The translations under genes were made by a program, and so were the position numbers. From NCBI GenBank assembly GCA_020744225.1, contig JAGMWG010000008.1, forward strand, positions 62,001 to 126,000: 64,000 nt of DNA, in the 5' to 3' direction. Below the pieces are notes generated by a model. It searched no databases, was not told the origin of the DNA, and worked only from the letters and a program-made list of their open reading frames with translations. Positions 19,644 through 33,446 of this stretch are shown here, in pieces. Numbering within the stretch: position 1 is the stretch's first letter; each line of letters starts with the position of its first letter. Source of the DNA: Paraphoma chrysanthemicola. Taxonomy: Eukaryota > Ascomycota > Dothideomycetes > Pleosporales > Phaeosphaeriaceae.

Positions 19644-20757
19644 TCAGTACCGTTGTCCATGTACTTGCGACCCGTCCAACTCCACCGGCGGTCCGGGCAC
19701 ATAATGTACCGGAAACGAGTCCAGTTCGTTTGCGCCACCATTATTCATCTCCACCTCTTCATTCGGTTTTGCGCGTTGATACCATTTCTGCTTGACCACG
19801 CCGGCATCCTCACCAGCCATCGCAGGCGTACTTTCATTCGGATATGTCGTGACTGCCTGGTTCCGCCTTCGTAGGCGTCGAACTATGAAAGCCATGGCAA
19901 CAAGCGCAATCAATAGAGATGCTCCGACGCCAACACCAACGCCAATACCAATCTTTGTCCCGCTGGACATGCCACCTGACTGAGAATCGGAGTCAGATTT
20001 GGTGCCATCGTTCAAGGGACCTCCATCTAAGGGACCCGTTTCCGAGGGAGGGCGGGATGACACTCCTGTTGACGGTGTAGCTGTGGGAGTGAACGCAAGG
20101 CCAATCTTTTGGGCGAGTGATGTGGCGTATGCAATCGGGAACTTCGAAAGATCTGTTGCTTCCCATGCAACATAAAGTGGATCCGCGACAGCAGTGCCTC
20201 TAGTCATGGTCGTCATGTTCGAGATGGTTGAGCGGTCGTTCACGACATCTTCATAATACGAGCTCGAGGCGCCATTGGTGTACGTAGTGGTGATGAGTGC
20301 GCGGACTGGCAGAGGTGTTGCAATAGCGCTCACGCACATTGGTACTGGGCTATTTTGGATAGTTTGAACGCTGATCGTGAGTCCACTGCAAACATATCAG
20401 TATACTCATTGAAAGAGAAACTCATTTGTCGCACCTGTCACAGCATTGCGCCTGCCACATCGTCCGCGAGCCTGCCTCATACTTGGTGATACCGGCGATG
20501 GTTTGACCTTGTGTGCATACGCCCGGGCTGTAGTGAGGACCTTTTAGATTCCGAGGAAGACATTCGTAGTAGAGTCGGTCGACTGGCAGTGAATACCCAT
20601 CACGAGAATACGTGCTCCAAGCGATGGTCGGCGTTTCGGCGGCCAACCATCGGTCGTTACACGAGGCAGGAGGTGTGAAGACGGTCGTGAGGTCCGGCAC
20701 AGTCGCGGTCGCAATGTACTGAGGTAGACTACCAATGGTAGTCGTTATGCCCGACAT
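19644..20757 (-). CDS. Single-pass Ser/Thr-rich membrane protein, paralogue B
   Basis: Two exons (20435-20757, 19644-20385) around a 49-bp intron in the same position and phase as paralogue A; product 354 residues. The same order of elements is seen: C-DRW, YSPGVC, QCC pair across the splice, YVAWEATDLSKFPIAYATSL, a Thr/Pro/Ser/Gly stalk, a transmembrane helix (IGIGVGVGVGASLLIALVAMAFIV) followed by RRLRRR, then a tail with VKQKWY and PGPPVELD matching AKQKWF and PGPPAELD in the other gene. The stop codons of the two genes are only 49 bp apart, so the transcripts probably overlap at their 3' ends. Function unknown; likely a cell-surface protein. Confidence 0.82.
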
Positions 20758-21536
20758 GGTGTAGTGTAATCGCAGGTAATGCTGGGTGCGACAGGAAAAG
20801 CGGGCGAGGGATCGGCCCTACGCATTATATGTGATCGACCCGACAAGGCTGGACATGTGGCCCCCTGGGCGTATCCAAACACGTAAGGTGTGGCATGCGG
20901 CGTGCCGCGTCCACGGTAAAAGTGTGTCGGTTCTCCTGAGATTGTGGACTGGACCAATAGGGACTTGACATTGTGCAACCTCAGCAAACGCTTACTGCAC
21001 CGCCAATTCGAAGTAAGATCTAGAAAGTGACCGCAGTAAAGGTTGAAATCCCATCTTACTGGCCGCAGCAACGCAGTCAGAGTTCGTCGGACTGCAAAAG
21101 CTTCGTTGAGCGGGATGTCGATCGCCCCGACCGCGGGGCTGGGTGTCAAGTATTGGTGGTGGCTGTGTCGCATCGCGAATCGCGAATACGGCGCCCAGCC
21201 TCATCGCATGTGCCGTTTCTAAAACTCGTCGGGTCGTCACCCGAACCTTGATGGTTTCTAACATCTGGAGATCTGTGTAGTCATCTCTGACTTGCGACTG
21301 TGGGATCTCAAGGTCGAGCATTGTTTGACCCAAACATTGCAGCCGCTCTGCGAGAAGACTTCAGGACATTAGATTCCCGCCCATGGCTCAATGGATGATT
21401 TGATGCAGGATGGAGATGTGGCAGAAGTTATGAATTGTTCTTTGCTCCTGAGTAACCTCGAAAGAAAGCTTCGTGCAGCGGTTCGGTCGAATTCATGTTC
21501 TAGCACGGCCGGAACGTAGTCCATCCACCGGGCTGA
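20758..21536. other. Intergenic, no supported gene
   Basis: 779 bp: promoter of membrane-protein paralogue B and 3' flank of the N-domain/G-alpha-like gene. Only short frames; no recognisable motif. Confidence 0.45.
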
Positions 21537-23401
21537 TTACGACTCGCTTTCCGAGACATGTCTGGGACTATTGCGCTGGGTCGCTATGATTTCAATTGTT
21601 TGGATTAAAGAAGTCGGAGTTGAGCCCTCTTCGAGCTCCAGGATGTGACAAGTCAATGGTAATCTGACCACCTGCCGGAATTGAGCTTCGATGTGGCTGA
21701 GAGCGGCAACATAGTCGCTGGTGGTTTGACTTTCCCCGTGAATGAATCTCGATATGGCGAGTTGTTTCTTGAAAGCTTCGGAATTGCTGAGAAGCAGGAC
21801 GAATGGCAGGTCGCTGGGTGCTCCGCGGTTCTCCAGGCTGCGAAGATTCAGTAAACTTGAGCCTAGTCTTGCTTGCATCTCGGACAGTGAATCTGAGGTT
21901 CCGTCGCTGTAGTCCTGCAGGTCGAAGATGAACCCCATTGCCAGAGCACTTTGTAGATTTTCGAAGGTTGGCCACGTCTTTGCATCTTCCGCAGGCGCCA
22001 CGGTCAAGCAGATATTAGCGGCGCCAACCTTGAGGCGACACTCGAGTGTGGGGTTTGAATGTAGAAGCATCTTTGCCCGAAGTGTGTTCGCTAGTGAAGG
22101 TGGAGCATATCGAGGCTGCGTCGTTCGTAATGGCAGAGCGCGCTCCATTTGAGCCATGAAGCTGTCACTGATTAGCGCACTTAGCTGCGAGGCTCGAGCA
22201 CACTCACTATCTTGCTTTCATGTTCCCACAGTATATGTTCAACCCACCTGCTGGGATGATGTCGACATGAAATATCATGTCGTTGAGCATAATCTTTTCC
22301 CGCAGGTAGCCTTGAGGATCTGGGTCCGGCTCGTGCTGTCTCCTCAGCGCTCCCCACCACAAGATTGCGCAAGCGTCTAAAGCATCGGAGAATTTCGGGC
22401 GATCCTCGTGGTCACCGTGAGAGTACGAAAGCAAAACCGAGATCTGTTCAGCATCCCAATCAGGAGTACCTTTCTTGATGATGGCGCATATAAAGTCAAC
22501 GCAGAGCTGCTGTAGTCGCAAGCGATATGCTACCCAGCCTTCAGGGTAACTGCTAGTACGAAGTGGGCTAATGGCATCGATGATGAGATCCTTACTAAGC
22601 TCATCATCTCCTAAGAGGTAGATGTGCTCGTAGTGAGGCAGTGTGGGCATACGCGCAGTCGCTTTCTGCCTCAGGGCGTTCTTGACGGATCCTCTAAAGG
22701 CTCGCTCATAGACTCGTGTAGAGAACACACTGGAGTCGAACTCGAAAACGCGAGATACCTTGGAGAGGTTGTCGGTCATTTTCGTCGCGAAAGACGCTGT
22801 GTCGCGCTGGACGCACAAGGAGATTGAATTCGCTTGCGCACGATCTAGCACTTTCCGAGTTTTCGATCTCTGCAAATGCTGTTGTTGTTCCGATAGGGTA
22901 TTACTGTATAGAATCAGGACCCGCTAGTTGCCAAGGAGATCGAAGCTGGCTGAACTCTCCAACGTACCAGTTGCATGCAGTAAGAAGCAATATCAACGCA
23001 CTCGTTTGCCGCTCTAAGAGCTTCTGCACACTTTCTGGGCCAGCACTTCCGAAGACGACTTTGAACTTATTGCGCAGGTCGAGAGGCTTCTCGTTAAGCG
23101 AGGCTAGGTCGGAAAAGAAGCCTTCGATCCTGTTTATGAGAAGTCCACAGCACTTGATCGATACCTCAAGATCCATTGTCAGCTGGTGGTGGAGCTCATG
23201 TGAACCCCGATCCGTCCATTCTTGAATCTTGGTAATAGCAGCTCGAAGTGCTGTCAGCTGTGAGGCCAGACTGAGCAGCGTGAGATCTGCATCTTTCCAC
23301 CTGGTTGTGAGGTCGTTGATTATGTCGATGGTCTTAGAGATGCCGCTGATCACATTGAACACGGCCCCCACGCCCCCAAGAACAGCAAGAGCCTCTGCCA
23401 T
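21537..23401 (-). CDS. Fungal N-terminal domain fused to degenerate G-alpha-like domain
   Basis: Three exons: 22968-23401, 22208-22903 and 21537-22161; introns of 64 bp (GTACGT donor) and 46 bp; product 584 residues. Residues 1-145 match the fungal N-terminal domain found on many NLR/STAND proteins: MAEALAVLGGVGAVFNVISG, then DLTTRWKDADLTLLSLASQL and ALRAAITKIQEW. The C-terminal two thirds follow the order of a G-protein alpha subunit, but with altered key motifs: YLLGDDELSKDLII where G-alpha has the GxGESGKST P-loop; a GFIFDLQDYSD...LSEMQARL segment matching the switch/helix region; PFVLLLSNSEAFKKQL in place of the NKxD nucleotide motif; and LPLTCHILEL in place of TCAT. Nucleotide binding is therefore doubtful. 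Probably a signalling or incompatibility-type protein; inferred. Confidence 0.75.
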
Positions 23402-23795
23402 AGCTGCGGAGGTGCCTCGTTGATGGAGCTGTCCTCAGACAACACGATAGTAAGCTCAGAAAACAGAACGAATCGACGAGGGAAAGAAGAGAGACATGAG
23501 CAGCCTTGTGGGCAGCAACGAGTGATGATTCAAAGATAGTGTTGGGGGATTTGGTGGCTGAGGCTCAGGCCTTCTAAAGTCTGTCCTCAGCCCCCATGGT
23601 ATTCCAGCGATTCAGCCTTGACGGTTCCCATATATGCACGTACTCGCAAGTATGATAACCAGCGTCGTTCGAGGCGATAGCTGCTGCACCAGCCAACGTT
23701 ATTTGTTGGCTTCATCGTGCGGGCCCTCCAGATGTACTGATGGCTATGCGCACATGTGTTACAATAATCAGCCGTATCCATGAGAGCGAGATAGC
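23402..23795. other. Divergent promoter between the G-alpha-like and V-ATPase B genes
   Basis: 394 bp shared upstream region. No clear TATA box. It contains no supported frame. Confidence 0.5.
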
Positions 23796-25964
<2,169 letters not shown>

Positions 25965-26373
25965 GGATAATGTGCTGGGAATGTACGTTCTGAGTTTGCG
26001 ATAGATCACAGCAGCCGAGTTCATTGAGCGACATACATGTCATTGAGTATATACGAACGTGCAGCTTGTCTATCCTCCCGACCAATTTTGATGTCGTGCC
26101 ATCTCATTATACCTCCCCCAGACGACTACATACATCTAATTTCCCTGCTCTTGAATATCTAGATCAACGCGAGTCGCTTCAGCTTATCCTATCCCATTAA
26201 TTTCCTGACAGCAAAATTTGCACGTCCCGTCCGTCTTCACCTCACCTCACCACGCGTCAACAAACAGTCGTCGCTCAGGACTACCAAAACACACGCCCAC
26301 ATTTTGCCGTCCTGCTGCTGCACCTCGCCTGCCCGCCCACTTCGAGACGACGCCGCTTTTTGAAGCCGCCAAG
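25965..26373. other. Intergenic: V-ATPase B terminator and promoter of next gene
   Basis: 409 bp. No supported frame. Pyrimidine- and CA-rich leader-like sequence precedes the ATG at 26374. Confidence 0.5.
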
Positions 26374-27557
26374 ATGTCGACTAGCGATGATGAAAGGTAA
26401 TACTTTGCGATGCTTTTGTATTGAGTGGAGTGGGGTGGTGGTTGACGGGTCGTCGCCGTTTACTACCTGCTCGCGTATATTTTCAGAGGAAGTGAATTAA
26501 GGCTAGATGTACTGATGACAAGGTGCGTATGAATACAATAATGAGAGCTGAATGTCTTCGATACTTTCGCCTTATATCGGAGCCCGGATACTGCCAATCG
26601 GGAACTGGGCGTAGACTGCAGCTATGGATAGTCTTGAAGCTCGACCCGAGCATTCAAGACCAAGGTCATTCCCTACTGAACCTCCACCCTGTTGGACGTA
26701 GCCTGAATATCCTCGAAGCATAACCAGCTTCAATGGGCGTAGACATACACGAGCGCGACGATCTCACAGCGTCGTATGAAGCTCCAACAACAGTCCCGAT
26801 GACGACTGAAGCTCATCACGCGTTCTCTTGCGCAGCGCGAACTAACAGTACAGCAAGAGACTAACACAGCAGCCTGGATATTTCCAACCTCGAGAGCAAC
26901 GACGAGACACCATTTACAAGCGATCGAAGGACACCACGGCCTACTAACAGCCGGGCAAAACAGCAACTGGAATCAACCGGCGACTACCACGCCACGCTCT
27001 CAACGACGGAAACCGAGTGGAAACTGAGCTGAAGCAGGGACGGACCATACTACGGAGGCATCCAACTCGCGCCAGCCATCCAGCTCGCGGACCGCACAGG
27101 CCTGATCGGAGAGATCGATCCGCTGGGCGCCTCGTCGCCCATCTACAAGAGCGCATACGGCCTGTGGGAACGTAGCGAGATACCTCGCTGGGCCCAAGGC
27201 ACCGAAGTGTACGTCACCGAGTCGTGGAACCAGTTTAACGAGCCGCACTTTACGTGCAGACTTGGCTTCGTGGGCGATGGGCTCAGCGAGCATTTCGCTA
27301 CGTTCCATGTCTTTCTGGATGGGGCGCAGACGTGGATGACTGAGGGGTGGTTTCGCTACCAGAAGGGGCCGATGCGGCGGCAGTGGCGGGTAGGTGGTGG
27401 TTTGGCTTGGGGTGGGTTAGTTGCGTTACTGATTGGAAGGTAGAAGGGCAATCCGTGGTCCAGGGACATACCTCTTCCGCCGGGCGGCTATATGTGGCCG
27501 GACTACAGCGGTATTTTTGGGAACGAGGACTTGGTTTGTGTGCCCTTTTCCCTTTGA
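26374..27557 (+). pseudogene. Unidentified gene split by an in-frame TGA
   Basis: Best model: exon 26374-26396 (MSTSDDE), a long intron with a perfect GACTAAC branch site before acceptor 26872, exon 26873-27389, a 54-bp intron (27390-27443, branch TACTGAT) and exon 27444-27557. The joined start reads MSTSDDESLDISNLESNDET, a typical acidic fungal N-terminus. In the second exon, TGA at 27030-27032 interrupts an otherwise open frame: 52 codons before it and 119 after (DGPYYGGIQLAPAIQLADRT, FTCRLGFVGDGLSEHFATFH, ending KGPMRRQWR). The last exon continues GNPWSRDIPLPPGGYMWPDY. No intron of normal length removes the TGA. Either a pseudogene or a gene with stop readthrough. No family recognised; no membrane segment or signal peptide. 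Confidence 0.5.
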
Positions 27558-27655
27558 TATATCTTCATAAACATGACTGGTCAAGGTTTGACAAGCATGG
27601 CATGGGATTGCATCTTTCTCTTCATTTCGTCGCTAACACATTTCTTCTCATGCCA

Positions 27656-28102
27656 CTACTCCTCTTCCCTCCCCCTCCTCCTCTCATCAGGTAGCGGTGC
27701 CTGCCTTCGGGATCCGCGTTCTCCCTTGATGGTGTCCTCGGTATGTGTATAGAAGGTCCCCAGTACGTTCCACATCTTCTCCCTCACGCCCTTGAACGGC
27801 TGCTCGCCCGGCCTGGGATTCATCGGATCCTTTGCGAAGTCGTGGAAGAGGACGCCGTAGACGACGATGAAGCTGATGATGCTCCATTGGGTGACCTTGA
27901 CCCATTTGTTCCACTTGGGCCGCAGAGCCTTGAGGCGGATGCGGCGCTTGAACTTGCGCTCGAAGCGGAACTGCTGGCGCTCTGTGAGCTCGCGCAGGTT
28001 GGGCGGCCACTTCCTCTGCGCGCGGAAGCGATTGCGCGCAAAGTCAAAGGGCGGGAGTGTGCTGCGTTCGCGTCCGAGTAGCCGTCTGAAGAGGCCGAGC
28101 AT
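27656..28102 (-). CDS. Small basic single-pass membrane protein, probably mitochondrial
   Basis: Single exon, 148 residues. The open frame extends further upstream, but MLGLFRRLLGRERSTLPPFD at 28102 is the natural start (Arg/Leu amphipathic, presequence-like). Seen: a basic stretch (WPPNLRELTERQQFRFERKF, then KRRIRLKALRPKWNKWVK), one transmembrane helix (about residues 70-88, QWSIISFIVVYGVLFHDF), an NPRPGEQPFKGVREKMW segment and a charged end. The pattern fits conserved small fungal inner-membrane proteins, but I do not recognise a named family. Divergent from the leucyl-tRNA synthetase gene, 267 bp between starts. Confidence 0.7.
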   Translation of the reverse strand: MLGLFRRLLGRERSTLPPFDFARNRFRAQRKWPPNLRELTERQQFRFERKFKRRIRLKALRPKWNKWVKVTQWSIISFIVVYGVLFHDFAKDPMNPRPGEQPFKGVREKMWNVLGTFYTHTEDTIKGERGSRRQAPLPDERRRGREEE

Positions 28103-28369
28103 CGTGGCGGGCGGCGAGCGGCGGTTCGAGAGCGGATGGCGTGTCTTTTTGCGTGTTTCTGCAATTGCAAGATCTCGACTGACGTCCATACAGAAATGCT
28201 CCCAAAGCTCGCGCACGAGCCACATTCGAACTCTTGGCACGCGCACTTTTCGATTGCCTGCGCTATGACTCCCGCGCATTGACGCCGCCACAAGCAAACC
28301 CACATACCCCACGACTGCATCTTCTTCCTTCGTACGCTCCCTAGTTTTCTCTATTATCGTTCCGGCATC

Positions 28370-31300
28370 ATGGCGGACGCACAGGCCCAGAAAGATGTGC
28401 CCAAAGATGCCGTGACTGCAACCCTTGACCTGCTGAAGCCTCAAGAAGCAGAGTCCAAGACACTCAAGATCGAAAATACCGAAAAGAGAGATACTCTGAT
28501 CGAGGCGGAGAAGCGCTACCAGAAGGCGTGGCAAGAGCAGGGCGTTTTCAACCCAGATGCGCCGTCTCTCGAGGAGGAGCCCTTCGACACCACCACTCCG
28601 GACCAGCTGCACGAAAAGTACCCAAAATGGTTCGGCAACTTTGCGTATCCTTACATGAACGGAACTCTTCACGCCGGCCATGGTTTCACTGCGTCAAAAG
28701 TTGAGTTCACGGCCGGCTTCCAGAGGATGGTTGGCAAGCGGACGCTCTTCCCTCTCGGCTACCACGTGACCGGTATGCCAATCAAGGCGTGCGCAGACAA
28801 GCTTGTCCGCGAAGTTGAGCAGTTTGGACAGAACTTCGAGCGTTGCCCAGTTGAAGATGTTCTCGACGACAGCGTTTCAGAACCGCCTGCGCCCACCCAG
28901 GCTGAGACCAAGACGGACATCACCAAGTTCAAGGCGCACAAGGGCAAGGCTGCCGCAAAGACTGTGAAGACCAAGTACCAGTTCCAAATCATGCTGGCGC
29001 AAGGCATCCCGCTCGAAGAGATCCACAAGTTCGCAGACCCCGCACATTGGATCCAGTACTTCCCTCCCCTCGCAAAGCGCGACCTGAACAACTTCGGTGC
29101 CAGGATAGACTGGAGGCGGCAGTTCGTTACGACCGACGCAAACCCGTACTATGACTCGTTCGTCGCATGGCAGATGCGCAAACTGCTGGAGCTGAAGAAG
29201 ATCATCTTCGCCAAGCGATATACCGTGTACAGCCCCAAGGACGGACAAGCATGCATGGACCACGACAGGCAGTCTGGCGAAGGTGTAGGTGTTCAAGAAT
29301 ATACCGGCCTTAAGATGAAGGTCGTCAAGTGGGCGGACTCGGCCAAAGAGATTGAGGGCAAGCTTCCACAAGGCGCCAGCGCATACTTCATTCCGGCCAC
29401 GCTACGACCTGAGACGATGTACGGACAGACATCATGCTTCGTAAGCCCAACTATCGAGTACGGTCTATTCAAGGTCACCGATACGGAGTACTTCGTCTGC
29501 AGCCAACGCTCAGCCCGTAACATGTCCTACCAGCCCGGTATCTTCCCAGAGTGGGGTGTATTCCCGCAGGTCGCCAGCTTCAAGGGTAAGGAGGTGATTG
29601 GTACCATCGTAAATGCTCCTCTTTCAGTTCACAAGGAGGTCTACATTCTGCCCATGGAGACGGTCAAGGACACCAAGGGTACTGCCGTTGTCACATGTGT
29701 GCCATCAGACTCACCAGACGACTACATCACATCATTCGACCTCGCAAAGAAGGCTGAGTACTACGGCATCCAGAAAGAATGGGTCAAGTTTGACGATATT
29801 CTCCCCATCATCGACACCCCTACATACGGCAACCTCACCGCAAAGAAGCTGGTAGAAGACATGAAGATCCAGTCTCCCAAGGACGCCGCTAAGCTTGCAG
29901 ACGCAAAAGAGAAGGCGTACAAGGAAGGCTTCTACAAGGGCAAGATGGTATACGGCGACTTTGCCGGTAAGCCTGTGGAGGAAGCCAAGAACCTCGTCCG
30001 GAAGCAGCTTATTGATGCGGGCGACGCCTTTGCTTACGCTGAGCCTGATGGCAAGGTCATCAGCCGAAGTGGTGACGACTGCGTTGCGGCTCTCCTCGAC
30101 CAATGGTACATGAACTACGGCACGGCAGCGAACGGCGGAGACGGCGAATGGGCGGAGAAGGTCCGATCACATATCGAAGGTGACCTCAACCTCTACTACT
30201 CGGAAGCCAAGAATCAGTTCCTGCGAGTCGTCGACTGGCTGAGCATCTGGGCTTGCGCGCGATCATATGGTCTCGGAACCAAGGTTCCCTGGGATCCATC
30301 AGTCATGGTCGAGAGTCTGTCAGATTCCACCATCTACCAGGCGTACTACTCATTCGCCCATCTTCTCCACAAGGACATGTTCGGAAAGGAGGTCGGCCCT
30401 CTTGGCATCAAGCCAGAGCAATTCACAGACGATGCATGGGACTATGTCTTTGGCCGACGAGACCGGTCAGATCTGCCGCAATCAGACATTCCCAAGAAGG
30501 CGCTGGAGACAATGCGACGACACTTTGACTACTGGTACCCTCTTGACATGCGAACCAGCGGCAAGGATCTCATCCAGAACCATCTGACCTTCAACCTCTA
30601 CGTACATACCGCGATCTTCCCTAAGGAGAACTGGCCGCGCAGCTTCCGTGTCAATGGTCATCTCATGCTTAACGGCGAGAAGATGAGCAAGTCCACCGGC
30701 AACTTCCTTACCATTGCTGGAGCTGTCGAGAAGTTTGGTGCCGATGCTACCCGTATCGCGCTTGCTGATGCGGGTGACGATATCGGCGATGCCAACTTCG
30801 AAGAGACAGTCGCCAACAGCAACATTCTCAAGCTTTTCGAGCTACGCAAGTGGTGCGAAGAGCTAGTCCGCGAGGCCATCTACGTCCCAGATGCTGCCAA
30901 GTACCTCGAGTCAAGAAGCACCGAGCGCGTCAAGAACACCGATGTTATTCAGCGACAGAGCGGCAGCGAGCGATTCCTCTTTGACGACATGTTCGACAAC
31001 GAGATGAATCTGCTTGTACACGAGACTTTTGAGCACTACTCTGCCACATCTTACAAGCTTGCCCTCAAGTCTGGCTTTTACGACTTCACCTCCGCCCGTG
31101 ACTTCTACCGCGAGGCCACCCGTGCTGCAGGTCTCGGCATGCACGAAGATCTCGTCAAGAAGTTCATCAAGCTACAAGCTCTCTTGCTCACACCCATCGC
31201 ACCCCATTGGTCAGAATACATCTGGCTCGAGCTCCTCAAGGAGTCCGGGACGATCCAAAACGCACAGTGGCCCAAGGTCCCCGAAGCCAAACCCTCTCTC

Positions 31301-31928
31301 ACAGCAGCGCGCGAATTCGTCCGCCAAACACAATCAAACATCACATCCGCAGAAGGCGCAGCCGTCAAGCGCCTCTCCAAGGGCAAGGCCGCGGCATTCG
31401 ACCCCAAGAAGGAAAAGAAAATCACAATCTTCGCCGCACAGGAATGGCCCGCTTGGCAAAAGAAGTACGTCCCCCCTCCCTAAATCCCTACATCCCTGTA
31501 TAAGGAGTATGCTAATAAGATGAATCAGATACATCGACCTCGTCTCGACATCCTACCCCAACCTCGACATCAAATCCCTCTCCAAATCCATTGACAAATC
31601 CGAATCCAAAAAAGCAATGCCCTTTATCAACGGCCTCAAACGCCGCCTCGACAACGGCGAGCCCAAGGACTCGGTCCTCAACCGCGAACTCAGCTTCGAC
31701 GAGTTGTCGACGCTTAGATCCATGATCCCGGGCCTGAAGCAGACGATTCAGAAGTGTGTTGACGTCGAGATTGTTACGGTTAAGGAGGGTGGTAAGGAGG
31801 GGACGGTGGTGAAAGAGGATGGGAGTGTGGGTGAGGTGAGGACGGAATTGCCGCCGACTGCGGCGAGTGCGGAGCCGGGGAGTCCGAGTTTTGCGTTTGA
31901 GAATGTGGAGAGTGTTGCTGTGCGGTAG
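28370..31928 (+). CDS. Cytosolic leucyl-tRNA synthetase
   Basis: Two exons, 28370-31464 and 31529-31928, around a 64-bp intron (GTACGT donor, GCTAATAAG branch); product 1164 residues, the normal size for the archaeal/eukaryotic type. It charges tRNA-Leu with leucine in the cytosol. Seen: class I HIGH-type motif PYMNGTLHAGHGF at about residue 98, PLGYHVTGMPIKACADKL, a large CP1 editing domain including the LRPETMYGQT threonine-rich region, WSIWACARSYGLGTKVPWD, the KMSKSTGNF motif at about residue 770 and an anticodon-binding helical region. Splice junction reads WQKKYIDLVSTSYPNLD. The yeast counterpart is Cdc60. Confidence 0.97.
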
Positions 31929-32241
31929 GATGGGCGGAGTAGAAGCTGGATGGATGATGGGGTGTAGTGGTTGAAGTCATGGGTATGGCTTGGAGTTCTC
32001 TGGTGTGAAAGATACGAGCTCATGTCTGATGGTATGGATGCATGGATGACGCTACATGATAGATAGATCTCCCGCATGACGAAAAGAAGTGTTTCTGCAT
32101 AGTGCGAGTTTTGCGAACTGAATCGTGACACGTGATATTACGCTTTTCTCGAAGCTAGCTCTTTGGCAAAATCTATACAATGTCTATGCGCGTCCATGTA
32201 TTCCACATCCATTACTGATTTCCTCTCTCTACTGATCACAT
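31929..32241. other. Convergent intergenic region
   Basis: 313 bp between the stops of the leucyl-tRNA synthetase and Gfo/Idh genes. Expected to hold both 3' ends; no distinct terminator motif or gene seen. Confidence 0.5.
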
Positions 32242-33446
32242 CTACAACCTCGCCTTCGCCTGCCCATCTTGATCAGCCCTCTTTCCGTCCCTGTCGAAGA
32301 AAATCTTGTTCCCGCTCCTCAAGCTGTCCTGCAGCGCGACACCGATCCGCACAGCCTCCATGCTGCTTGTCAGATCGATGGGAACCTCCTTGTTCTCCAA
32401 GACCGCATCCGTGAACTGCCTCGCCTCCTCCACAAATGCATGCTCGAAGCGCTCGTAGTAGTTTTGGGGAATGTCGCGATGGATACCCGTGCTGAGATGG
32501 CTCTCCAGCAGTCCGACTGTAGGGTTCGCGTTCACGCTCAACTTACCCTTTGTACCAATGATCTCAGTCATGTCGTGCTGGCCAGGTGGGTTCATGCGTG
32601 AGCTGTAAAAGTAGGCAATCTGGCCGTCGTAAAACTCCACCACGCCAACGCCATTATCCACGTCGCCGTACTTGGCTAGATCGGGCTCTAGGGCTGTGAC
32701 GCCGAATGCTACGACGCTCTTCACCTTGGGCAGAACCTTGCCCTTGCTCTCGGCGCTGAAGAACCATAGTGCGAGATCGATGTCATGGATGTTGCAGTCG
32801 ACGAAGATGCCGCCGGAGAATTGGGCGTACTCGACGAAGAAGCCTGATGGGTCGTACTCTGGTGGGAACGTTAGTGGATGAAGCTGATTGGTTCGTATAG
32901 GACGTACTATCGCATGTCTGGCTGCGGAGAATGGTTGGCCGTCCGATGTTGCCAGAGAGTGCTTGTGAGTAGGCAGAAAGATATGAGGCGTCGAAGCGTC
33001 GCGAGAAGCCGCACATGACCTTTTGCTTGGGGTGGCGGGCAGCGGTCTCGACGACTTGTTGGCACTATGGTATGGTTAGTCATGTTTTGTGGTGGTGATT
33101 CTTCTAGTCTCACAATTGCCAAATCTGTGCTCAACGGCTTCTCGCACAGGACGTGGAGTCCGGCTTCAATCGCCTTGATTGTGTGTGGTGCGTGTGCTGT
33201 TGTGACTGTGGCTACACAGACTGCTTCAAGCCCCTCATGCTTCAGCATCTCGTCGTAGTCGGTGTAAATCTTGACGCCCCATGGCTCAAGGTTCTCCTTC
33301 GCCCACGCAATCTCATTCTCAGCGGGTGTGAATGCTGCCACGAGCTCTGCCTTGGGGGTGCGGTGCAAGAAATGGTTTGCATGGCGAGCGCCCATGCGGC
33401 CGAGGCCTGAGACGGCGATCTTGAGCTTGCGGACGGGCTTAGACAT
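32242..33446 (-). CDS. Gfo/Idh/MocA-family dehydrogenase (inositol 2-dehydrogenase-like)
   Basis: Three exons: 33114-33446, 32908-33064 and 32242-32858, with two 49-bp introns; product 368 residues. The family oxidises or reduces cyclic polyols and sugars with NAD(P). Seen: Rossmann start KIAVSGLGRMGARHANHF, the catalytic-lysine motif LHVLCEKPLS, MCGFSRRFD, SGGIFVDCNIHDIDLALWFF carrying the Asp-x3-His catalytic pair of inositol dehydrogenases, and a C-terminal DGKRADQDGQAKARL. The neighbours, including myo-inositol oxygenase, point to an inositol- or uronate-derived substrate, but the exact one cannot be read from sequence. Part of the 32-40 kb catabolic block; a palindromic element lies about 480 bp upstream of its start. 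Confidence 0.88.

Noticed and set aside
27009..27029. 21-nt GT...AG micro-intron that would remove the TGA at 27030
   Set aside because: It would keep frame, but it is far below any spliceosomal intron length I know in fungi, and it ends beyond the stop only if AAGCAG is used; not credible without cDNA.
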